A stretch of 15,372 nucleotides of DNA from SG-bin9 sp049323835. Lineage in GTDB: Bacteria; Pseudomonadota; Alphaproteobacteria; Rhizobiales; Xanthobacteraceae. The notes beneath the pieces were generated by a model. It did no database searches. It had not been told where the DNA came from and saw nothing but the letters and a program-made list of their open reading frames with translations. The DNA is taken from contig JBMOOJ010000068.1 in NCBI GenBank assembly GCA_049323835.1, forward strand, positions 1 through 15,372, given 5' to 3'. A program made the translations under genes and the position numbers. Shown here piece by piece: positions 6,919 through 13,108 of the stretch; position 1 is the first letter of the stretch, and each line of letters begins with the position of its first letter.

Positions 6919-8087
6919 CGGATATCAAACCGGCACCGAAGAAATCGGTCGCGCTTTCGGGCGTGGTCGCGGGCAACACCGCGCTCTGCACCGTGGGCCG
7001 CACCGGCAACGATCTGCACTACCGCGGCTACGATATTCTCGACGTAGCGGAGGCATGCGAGTTCGAGGAGATCGCGCATCTGCTCGTGCACGAGAGCTTG
7101 CCGGATGCATCGGAGCTGCGCAACTACAAGGCCAAGCTGAAATCGTTGCGCGGCTTGCCGGCTGCGGTGCTGCGCAGCCTCGAACTGCTGCCGGCGGCGA
7201 CGCATCCGATGGATGTGCTGCGCACGGGCGTTTCGGTGCTTGGCTGCGTGCTGCCGGAGGCGCACGATCACAATCGCCCCGGCGCGCGCGACATCGCCGA
7301 CCGGCTGATGGCCTCGCTCGGATCGATGCTGCTCTACTGGCATCACTACGCGCACCATGGCCGCCGCATCGATGTCGAAACCGACGACGACTCCATCGGC
7401 GCGCATTTCCTGCATCTGCTGCACGGGAAGAAGCCAAGCGGATCGCACGAGCGCGCGATGCATACGTCGCTGATCCTCTACGCCGAGCACGAGTTCAACG
7501 CCTCGACGTTCACGGCGCGTTCGATTGCCGGCACCAGCGCCGACATGCACTCGGCGATCACCGGTGCGATCGGCGCCTTGCGTGGGCCGAAGCACGGCGG
7601 CGCAAATGAAGTCGCGTTCGAAATTCAGAAGCGCTACGAGAGCGCCAGCGAAGCCGAGGCTGATATCCGGCGGCGCGTGGAGGCCAAGGAAGTGGTGATC
7701 GGCTTCGGTCATCCGGTCTATACGATCGCCGATCCGCGCAACAAGGTGATCAAGAAGGTGGCGCGCGAGCTGGCCGCCGAAACCGGCACGATGCGCATGT
7801 TCGAGATCGCCGACCGCATCGAGGCGGTGATGGCGGAATCAAAGAAGATGTTCGCGAATCTCGACTGGTTCAGCGCCGTGTCCTACCACGCCATGGGCGT
7901 GCCGACGGCGATGTTCACGCCGCTGTTCGTGATCGCGCGCACGTCCGGCTGGGCGGCGCATGTGATCGAGCAGCGCCTCGACAACAAGATCATCCGGCCG
8001 TCGGCGAACTATGTCGGCCCCGAAAACCTTGCTTTCGTGCCGCTCGACGCGCGCGGCAAGGCGCACTCATCGATCCGGGCGGCCTGA
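6915..8087 (+). CDS. prpC: 2-methylcitrate synthase / citrate synthase PrpC
   Basis: Condenses propionyl-CoA with oxaloacetate to 2-methylcitrate. It has 390 residues, in the shorter class of citrate synthases typical of PrpC. The catalytic triad is visible: His227 (GPKHGGANE), His266 (GFGHPVY) and Asp317 (NLDWFSAV). The N-terminal TALCTVG...DLHYRGYDI is the PrpC/short-CS start pattern, without the N-terminal domain of hexameric GltA. GGGAGGG at 6904-6910 is a strong ribosome binding site 4 bases before ATG, and the start overlaps the prpD stop by 4 bases. prpB follows after a 1-base gap. Many such enzymes also accept acetyl-CoA, so dual activity is possible; the operon context favours propionyl-CoA. 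Confidence 0.95.
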   Translation: MTDIKPAPKKSVALSGVVAGNTALCTVGRTGNDLHYRGYDILDVAEACEFEEIAHLLVHESLPDASELRNYKAKLKSLRGLPAAVLRSLELLPAATHPMDVLRTGVSVLGCVLPEAHDHNRPGARDIADRLMASLGSMLLYWHHYAHHGRRIDVETDDDSIGAHFLHLLHGKKPSGSHERAMHTSLILYAEHEFNASTFTARSIAGTSADMHSAITGAIGALRGPKHGGANEVAFEIQKRYESASEAEADIRRRVEAKEVVIGFGHPVYTIADPRNKVIKKVARELAAETGTMRMFEIADRIEAVMAESKKMFANLDWFSAVSYHAMGVPTAMFTPLFVIARTSGWAAHVIEQRLDNKIIRPSANYVGPENLAFVPLDARGKAHSSIRAA

Positions 8088-8088
8088 C

Positions 8089-9009
8089 ATGCCGTATCTC
8101 GTTGCGTCAGAACGTTCCACAGAGAGCGCCGGCCATCGTTTTCGCGCGTTGCTGAAGCGGCCGGGCATCCTGCAAATGCCGGGCGCACACAACGGCATGG
8201 CGGCGCTGCAAGCCAAAGCCGCCGGCTTCGATGCGCTGTATCTTTCCGGCGCAGCGATGACCGCGTCGATGGGCTTGCCGGATCTTGGCATCATCACAGT
8301 GGATGAAGTGTCATTCTTCATCCGTCAGATCGTCCGCGCGTCGGGGCTGCCGCTATTGGTCGATGGCGACACCGGCTACGGCGAGGCGCTCAACGTGATG
8401 CATATGGCGCGTACATTCGAGGACGCCGGCGCCGGCGCCGTGCATCTCGAGGACCAGTTGCTGCCGAAGAAGTGCGGGCATCTCAACGACAAGAAGCTCG
8501 CGGATGCGCAAGACATGGCGGCCAAGGTCGCGGCGGCGGCGAAAGCGCGGCGCGATCTCGTCGTGATCGCCCGCACCGACGCGGCGGCGAGCGAGGGTCT
8601 CGACGGAGCGGTTGCTCGGGCAAAGCTTTACATGAGCGCCGGAGCGGACGCGATCTTTCCGGAAGCGCTCAACACCGCCGAGATGTTCCGCGCGTTTGCG
8701 GAACGCATGCCCGGCGTGCCGTTGCTCGCAAACATGACCGAGTTCGGCCGCACGCCGTTCTACACCGCGCAGGAATTCCAGGACATGGGATATCGCATGG
8801 TGATCTGGCCGGTGTCGTCGCTGCGGGTCGCCAACAAGGCGCAGGAAAAGCTCTACGCCGCGATCGCGCGCGACGGCGGCACGCACACGATGGTCGACCA
8901 GATGCAGACGCGCGCCGAGCTTTACGCCGCGATCGATCTGCACGGCTACGAGGCGCTGGATGCGTCCATCGTCCAGACCGTCGTGCCGGAAGGAATGCCG
9001 CAGCGCTAG
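8089..9009 (+). CDS. prpB: 2-methylisocitrate lyase PrpB
   Basis: Cleaves 2-methylisocitrate to pyruvate and succinate, the last step of the methylcitrate cycle. It has 306 residues, matching PrpB (about 295) rather than isocitrate lyase AceA (over 400). The isocitrate lyase/PEP mutase superfamily signature KKCGH is at 127-131 with catalytic Cys129. YLSGAA (51-56) and VDGDTGYGEA (91-100) hold substrate and metal ligands, and TEFGRTP plus MQTRAELYAAI match the E. coli PrpB C-terminal half. ATG at 8089 is chosen; the frame is open further upstream within prpC, but homology starts only after this ATG. The ribosome binding site is weak (GGGCGG), fitting translational coupling to prpC one base upstream. 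A dense inverted-repeat block begins directly after its TAG stop. Confidence 0.94.
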   Translation: MPYLVASERSTESAGHRFRALLKRPGILQMPGAHNGMAALQAKAAGFDALYLSGAAMTASMGLPDLGIITVDEVSFFIRQIVRASGLPLLVDGDTGYGEALNVMHMARTFEDAGAGAVHLEDQLLPKKCGHLNDKKLADAQDMAAKVAAAAKARRDLVVIARTDAAASEGLDGAVARAKLYMSAGADAIFPEALNTAEMFRAFAERMPGVPLLANMTEFGRTPFYTAQEFQDMGYRMVIWPVSSLRVANKAQEKLYAAIARDGGTHTMVDQMQTRAELYAAIDLHGYEALDASIVQTVVPEGMPQR

Positions 9010-9079
9010 GCATGATCCGGAAAAGTGTGAAGCGGTTTTCCGAAAAGCATGCCCTCGGGCTCGACCCGAGGGATCATGC
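9010..9079. repeat. Nested palindromic (REP-like) element after prpB
   Basis: GCATGATCC (9010-9018) is inverted as GGATCATGC (9071-9079), framing two inner hairpins. The first is CGGAAAA (9018-9024) with TTTTCCG (9036-9042), loop of 11. The second is CCCTCGGG (9052-9059) with CCCGAGGG (9065-9072), loop of 5, extended by GCATG (9047-9051) with CATGC (9075-9079) across a 2-base bulge. The outer and the extended inner stems compete for 9075-9079. The opening sequence resembles an intergenic repeat I recall from Nitrobacteraceae genomes; copy number cannot be judged here. Confidence 0.75.
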
Positions 9080-9091
9080 TCAATCAAGAAT

Positions 9092-9134
9092 CTGGAGCGG
9101 AATGACGCTTCGAAGAAAGGTCATTCCGTTCCAG
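9092..9134. repeat. 15-bp inverted repeat, possible end of prp transcript
   Basis: CTGGAGCGGAATGAC (9092-9106) pairs with GTCATTCCGTTCCAG (9120-9134) over 15 positions with one G-T pair; the loop is 13 bases and contains CTTCGAAG. There is no T-run, so it is not a classic intrinsic terminator, but it could stop RNA decay or assist termination. It probably belongs to the same composite element as the palindromes immediately upstream. Confidence 0.7.
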
Positions 9135-9135
9135 G

Positions 9136-9165
9136 TTGATCGTGGGCCTTCGGATGGGACACAAT
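9136..9165 (+). promoter_or_regulatory. Weak sigma70-like promoter candidate for the aminotransferase gene
   Basis: TTGATC (9136-9141) and CACAAT (9160-9165), each matching four of six consensus bases, are separated by 18 bases. The predicted transcript would start about 15 bases before the start codon, leaving only room for the ribosome binding site. Tentative. Confidence 0.3.
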
Positions 9166-9187
9166 AAGCCCAGCCGGAGGTTCTGCG

Positions 9188-10414
9188 ATGAACGTGCTCA
9201 CCGATACGCCCGATATGGCTCTGCGTGCGCGTGCGCGCCGCGTCATTCCCGGCGGCATGTACGGCCACATGCGCAGCGAGGGCTTGCCGGCCGGCTATCC
9301 GCAGTTCTTCGCGCGCGGCGAGGGCTGTCATCTCTGGGACGTCAACGGCCGCCGCTACATCGACTTCATGTGCAGCTGGGGGCCGATCATCCTCGGTCAT
9401 CTGCATCCGGAGGTGAGGGAGGCCGCGGAGCGCCAGCTTGCGCTCGGCGATTGTCTCAACGGTCCGTCCGAGCGAATGGTCGAACTCGCGGAGCGGCTGG
9501 TGACGCTGCTGCCGCATGCCGACTGGGCGATGTTCGCGAAGAACGGCACCGATGCGACGACGACCTGTGTGACGATCGCGCGGGCGACGACCGGCCGCCG
9601 CAAGATTCTGGTCGCGAAGGGCGCGTATCACGGCGCCGTGCCCTGGTGCACACCGAACCCGCTCGGCGTCACCAGCGAAGACCGCGCGCACCTGTTGCAT
9701 TTCACGTTCAACGACATCGCGAGTCTCGAATCCGCGGTCGATCAGGCGGGCGGCGATCTCGCCGGCATTCTCGTCTCGGCGTTCCGTCACGATTACGCAC
9801 AGGATCAGCATCTGCCGGACGCGGCTTTTGCGCGGCGCATGCGGGAACTGTGCGACGCGACCGGCGCGGCGCTGATTCTCGACGACGTGCGTGCGGGCTT
9901 CCGGCTCAGCCTACGCGGAAGCTGGGATGCGCTCGGTGTGCAGCCTGACATGAGCGCATGGAGCAAGGCGATCGCCAACGGTTACGCACTGGCGGCTGTG
10001 ACCGGCAACGAGCGCTTCCGCGATGCCGCGTCGCGCATCTACGTCACCGGATCGTTCTGGTACAGCGCGGTGGCGATGGCGGCGGCGCTCGCGACGCTCG
10101 ACTGCCTCGAACGCGACAACGGCCCGGAGCATATGCGCGCCATGGGGCAGCGCTTTCGCGACGGTATCGCGGCGCAGGCGAAGGCGGCGGGCATCGGCGT
10201 GCGGCAGAGCGGCCCGCCGCAGATGCCGACGATCCTGTTCGACGACGACGCGACCTTCGCCAAGGGCGAGCGCTTCTGCGCGGAGGCGCTGAAACGCGGC
10301 GTGTACCTGCATCCGAAGCACAACATGTTCCTGTCGGCGGCGCACACCGAAGCCGACATCGACGAGGCGCTGGCGGCGACGCAGCAGGCGTTCGCGGCGC
10401 TGCAGACGGGATAG
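9188..10414 (+). CDS. Class-III PLP-dependent aminotransferase (glutamate-1-semialdehyde aminomutase-like), substrate unknown
   Basis: PLP enzyme of 408 residues related to glutamate-1-semialdehyde aminomutase and other class-III aminotransferases. The N-terminal RRVIPGGMYGH and YIDFMCSWGPIILGH patterns are typical. Asp232 (ILDDVRAGFR) is the expected ligand of the pyridine nitrogen, followed by Asp233 instead of the common Glu. Lys260 (AWSKAIANGYALAAVTG) is the Schiff-base lysine, and GSFWYSAVAMAAAL follows. Length and motifs look intact. GGAGG at 9176-9180 lies 7 bases before ATG, a strong ribosome binding site. The gene stands alone between the palindromic block and the isomerase-tetR unit, with no haem-synthesis neighbour, so a role as HemL is unlikely. 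An omega- or amino-acid transaminase role is possible; the substrate cannot be told from sequence. Confidence 0.88.
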   Translation: MNVLTDTPDMALRARARRVIPGGMYGHMRSEGLPAGYPQFFARGEGCHLWDVNGRRYIDFMCSWGPIILGHLHPEVREAAERQLALGDCLNGPSERMVELAERLVTLLPHADWAMFAKNGTDATTTCVTIARATTGRRKILVAKGAYHGAVPWCTPNPLGVTSEDRAHLLHFTFNDIASLESAVDQAGGDLAGILVSAFRHDYAQDQHLPDAAFARRMRELCDATGAALILDDVRAGFRLSLRGSWDALGVQPDMSAWSKAIANGYALAAVTGNERFRDAASRIYVTGSFWYSAVAMAAALATLDCLERDNGPEHMRAMGQRFRDGIAAQAKAAGIGVRQSGPPQMPTILFDDDATFAKGERFCAEALKRGVYLHPKHNMFLSAAHTEADIDEALAATQQAFAALQTG

Positions 10415-10439
10415 TTCCGCCGCGCGTAACGCTGGCCGA

Positions 10440-10474
10440 TTTTAATTGACGGTGTTAAATTTATTACGTATCCG
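10440..10474 (+). promoter_or_regulatory. Promoter/operator of the isomerase-tetR unit, with shared 16-base element
   Basis: TTGACGGTGTTAAATT at 10446-10461 is identical to 11818-11833. Its first six bases form a good -35 box; 17 bases on, TATCCG (10469-10474) is a weak -10. TTTAA (10441-10445) and TTAAA (10455-10459) form an inverted repeat around the -35 box, as expected for a repressor site. The surroundings are AT-rich in an otherwise GC-rich window. Binding by the TetR protein encoded downstream is inferred. Confidence 0.65.
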
Positions 10475-10529
10475 GTCATGATGCGTGTGCTGGCACAGTT
10501 CCGGCACATCGCCGCGAACCGGAGCCGCT

Positions 10530-11159
10530 GTGCGCGAACTCGATTTCTATTTCGACTTCATCTCTCCCTACGCCTATCTCGCCTCGACGAAGATTGAAGC
10601 GATCGCTGCGCGTTACCAGCGGCGCGTGCGCTGGCATCCGTTCCGGCTCGGCATCACCGTCGTCAAGGTGATGGGCCTGCGGCCGCTGATGCAGACGCCG
10701 CTGAAAAGCGATTACATCACCTCCGATATCCGCCGGCTGGCGCAGGTGCTGGATGTGCCGCTGAAGCGCAACGGTGGCCTCGACGATCCGCTGCCGCCGG
10801 CGCGGCTGTTTTATGCCTTGCCGGAGGAGCAGGCCGCGCTGCTGGCGAAGGCGCTGCTGCATGCGTGCTGGGCGGAGGGGCGCGATATCGCCGACAAAGC
10901 CGTGCTGATCGAGCTGGGCGAGGGCTGCGGGGTCGGGGAGGAGACCGTTCGCGCTGCGCTGTCGGATCAGGCGACGCGCCAGCGGCTCAACGATGCGACG
11001 AGCGCCGCCATGGCGCGCGGTGTGTTCGGCTCTCCGACTTTCGTGGTGGGGGACGAACTGTTCTGGGGCGTTGATCGGCTCTGGCTGCTGGACCACTATC
11101 TCGCAAGCGGCGAACGATACGATCCCGTCGCCGAACAAGGTCAAGGCATGGTGGCATGA
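10530..11159 (+). CDS. 2-hydroxychromene-2-carboxylate isomerase-like protein (DsbA-fold, kappa-GST type)
   Basis: Thioredoxin-fold protein of 209 residues from the DsbA/HCCA-isomerase family. FYFDFISPYAYLAS at the N-terminus places Ser12 where NahD-type isomerases have the serine that activates glutathione; there is no CxxC, so it is not a disulfide oxidoreductase. The C-terminal GVFGSPTFVVGDELFWG and DRLWLLDHYL are characteristic of the family. Known members isomerise 2-hydroxychromene-2-carboxylate in naphthalene breakdown, but many are uncharacterised, and nothing else in the window belongs to naphthalene degradation. GTG at 10530 is chosen because GGAG at 10521-10524 lies 5 bases upstream and the family N-terminus begins there; an upstream ATG at 10485 would add 15 unrelated residues. 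It overlaps the tetR gene by 4 bases and is probably co-regulated by it. Confidence 0.88.
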   Translation: MRELDFYFDFISPYAYLASTKIEAIAARYQRRVRWHPFRLGITVVKVMGLRPLMQTPLKSDYITSDIRRLAQVLDVPLKRNGGLDDPLPPARLFYALPEEQAALLAKALLHACWAEGRDIADKAVLIELGEGCGVGEETVRAALSDQATRQRLNDATSAAMARGVFGSPTFVVGDELFWGVDRLWLLDHYLASGERYDPVAEQGQGMVA

Positions 11160-11800
11160 GAAAGAAACTCTCCGAGGAACAGGTTGCCGCGTTCCGCAAT
11201 GCATTCATCGCTGCGGCGGAAAAGCTGTTCGAGAAGCAGGGGGTGAGCGGCGTCACCATGCGCCAGATCGCGAGCGCGGTCGGATACAGTCAGACGGCTG
11301 CCTACAGCTACTTCAAGAACAAGGACGAGATTCTCGCCGCCGTGCGCAGCGCCGTGCTCGATCGCTTCAGCGAGCGGCTGGAGAATGCGTACTCCAAACG
11401 GAAGAGCGCGCGAGCGAATGCACGTGCAGTCGGGCAGGCGTATCTGCAATTCGCCGTCGATGAACCGGCCGCTTACGGGCTGATCTTCAGTACTGATCAG
11501 CCGGACGCGATGTCGTACCCGGCGTTCACCGCCGCGCTTCGGCGGGCGCGCGCGAGCATGACGCGCTATGTCCAGGATTTGATCGACGAAGGGCTGCTGA
11601 CCGGAGACGCCACCGAGATCGGTGAGGTCTTCTGGTCCGCGGCGCATGGCGTCGTCACCCTCCACCTCAGCGGGATCATTTCCGGGCTTGCGGCGCGCGA
11701 TCAGTTGCATCGGCGCATGATGCGGTTGCTGGCGCGGGGCGCCGGCATGGACGGGGACATTCTGCTCCAGCCGCAAAAGGTCGCAGCGGGCTATAAATAG
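11156..11800 (+). CDS. TetR-family transcriptional regulator with WHG-type C-terminal domain
   Basis: Regulator of 214 residues. The N-terminal TetR helix-turn-helix is clear at about residues 12-58: AFIAAAEKLFEKQGVSGVTM, RQIASAVGYSQTAAYSYF and KNKDEILAAV. The C-terminal half contains EVFWSAAHGVVTLHLSG, the hallmark of the TetR_C_33/WHG ligand-binding domain. ATG at 11156 overlaps the isomerase stop (ATGA), so the two are made together. The same 16-base promoter element lies ahead of its own unit and ahead of the binding-protein/ligase unit 17 bases downstream of its stop, which suggests autoregulation and control of the downstream pair. The ligand is unknown; an acyl-CoA made by the ligase or the free acid is a reasonable guess. 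Confidence 0.93.
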   Translation: MRKKLSEEQVAAFRNAFIAAAEKLFEKQGVSGVTMRQIASAVGYSQTAAYSYFKNKDEILAAVRSAVLDRFSERLENAYSKRKSARANARAVGQAYLQFAVDEPAAYGLIFSTDQPDAMSYPAFTAALRRARASMTRYVQDLIDEGLLTGDATEIGEVFWSAAHGVVTLHLSGIISGLAARDQLHRRMMRLLARGAGMDGDILLQPQKVAAGYK

Positions 11801-11806
11801 ATCGCC

Positions 11807-11846
11807 GTTAAATTAACTTGACGGTGTTAAATTAAAAACCTAACCT
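11807..11846 (+). promoter_or_regulatory. Promoter/operator of the binding-protein/ligase unit
   Basis: It holds the second copy of TTGACGGTGTTAAATT (11818-11833). TTGACG (11818-11823) serves as -35 and TAACCT (11841-11846), 17 bases on, as a weak -10. AAATTAAC (11810-11817) and GTTAAATT (11826-11833) form a 7/8 inverted repeat around an 8-base spacer. GTTAAATTAA also occurs as a direct repeat at 11807-11816 and 11826-11835. The arrangement fits a repressor site overlapping the -35 box. Confidence 0.7.
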
Positions 11847-11872
11847 TCCTCAAAAATATCGGGGAGGGTCAG

Positions 11873-13105
11873 GTGCTGCATCGATCTGCAAAGCGTTTCT
11901 GTCTGTCGTTCGCTGCCGTTACGCTTGCGATGGCAATGAGCCAACCGGCGGCGGCGCAGAAAAAATACGATCCGGGCGCGAGCGATACCGAAATCAAGAT
12001 CGGCAACATCATGCCGTACAGCGGGCCGGCCTCGTCGTTCAGCGTCGTTGGTAAAACCCAGGCGGCGTACTTCAAGAAGATCAATGACGAGGGCGGCATC
12101 AACGGCCGCAAGATCAATTTCATCTCCTATGACGACGGATACTCGCCGCCGAAGGCGGTCGAGCAGACGCGCAAGCTCGTCGAGAGCGACGAGGTGCTGC
12201 TGGTGTTCTCGTCGCTCGGCACGCCGTCGAACACGGCGGTTCACAAGTATCTCAACGCCAAGAAAGTGCCGCAACTGTTCGTCGCCAGCGGTGCGGCGAA
12301 GTGGGCCGATCCGAAGAACTTCCCGTGGACCATGGGCTGGCAGCCCAGCTACTATAGTGAGGGCCATATCTATGCGAGCTACGTGCTCAACGCGAAGCCG
12401 CAGGGCAAGATCGCGGTCCTCTACCAGAACGACGACTACGGCAAGGATATCCTGAAAGGTCTGCGCGACGGCCTCGGCAGCCGCGCGGCGACGATGATCG
12501 TGGCGGAGGAAGCCTATGAGGCGAGCGAGCCGACGATCGAATCGCGCATCGTCAAGCTGAAGGCCAGCAACGCCGATGTATTCATCAACATCGCGACGCC
12601 GAAGTTCGCGGCGCAGGCGATCAAGAAGAACGCCGAGCTGAGTTGGAATCCGCTGCACATCCTCAACAACATCTCGTCGTCGCTCGTCGGCGTGATCAAG
12701 CCGGCGGGTTTCGACAACGCGCAGGGCATTCTTTCCGCGACCTTCACCAAGGACGCGACCGACCCGCAGTGGAAGGCGGACCCGGGCATCGCCGCGTTCG
12801 ATGCGTTCCTGACCAAGCATCACCCGGACGGCAACCGCGCCGACTTCCTCGTGCTCGCGGGATATAGCTCCGCCGAAACGCTGGTCGATGTGCTGCGCCG
12901 CTGCGGTGACGATCTGACGCGCGAGAACGTCATGAAGCAGGCGGCCAGCATCAATAACCTTCAGCTCGCCGGCCTTCTGCCCGGCATCCGCGTCAACACC
13001 GGCCCGAAGGACTATGCGCCCTTGCAGCAGTTGCAGATGATGCGGCTTGCCGGTGAGAAGTGGGAGCTGTTCGGCGACGTGCTGACCGGCGCGATTGAGG
13101 ATTGA
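11873..13105 (+). CDS. Periplasmic substrate-binding protein of HAAT-type ABC importer (LivJ/K-like)
   Basis: Exported solute receptor of 410 residues. Residues 1-28 form a signal peptide: LHRSAKRF basic start, a hydrophobic stretch from CLSFAAVTLAMAMS, and AAA before Gln29 as the likely cleavage site. The mature part is a Peripla_BP_6/LivK-like type I binding protein: EIKIGNIMPYSGPASSFSVVG near the N-terminus, NDEGGINGRKINFISYDDGY, then GKIAVLYQNDDYGKDILKGL. GTG at 11873 follows GGGGAGGG (11861-11868). No permease or ATPase gene flanks it; livHMGF at 1-3350 is the only candidate partner in view. It is followed, 3 bases after its stop, by an acyl-CoA ligase gene, which suggests the ligand is an organic acid that is converted to a CoA thioester after uptake. 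The ligand itself cannot be told. Confidence 0.93.
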   Translation: MLHRSAKRFCLSFAAVTLAMAMSQPAAAQKKYDPGASDTEIKIGNIMPYSGPASSFSVVGKTQAAYFKKINDEGGINGRKINFISYDDGYSPPKAVEQTRKLVESDEVLLVFSSLGTPSNTAVHKYLNAKKVPQLFVASGAAKWADPKNFPWTMGWQPSYYSEGHIYASYVLNAKPQGKIAVLYQNDDYGKDILKGLRDGLGSRAATMIVAEEAYEASEPTIESRIVKLKASNADVFINIATPKFAAQAIKKNAELSWNPLHILNNISSSLVGVIKPAGFDNAQGILSATFTKDATDPQWKADPGIAAFDAFLTKHHPDGNRADFLVLAGYSSAETLVDVLRRCGDDLTRENVMKQAASINNLQLAGLLPGIRVNTGPKDYAPLQQLQMMRLAGEKWELFGDVLTGAIED

Positions 13106-13108
13106 GCC

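Noticed and set aside
9092..9134. Calling the 15-base stem an intrinsic terminator
   Set aside because: There is no run of T on either strand after the stem, so it is listed as a repeat with possible end-of-transcript role.
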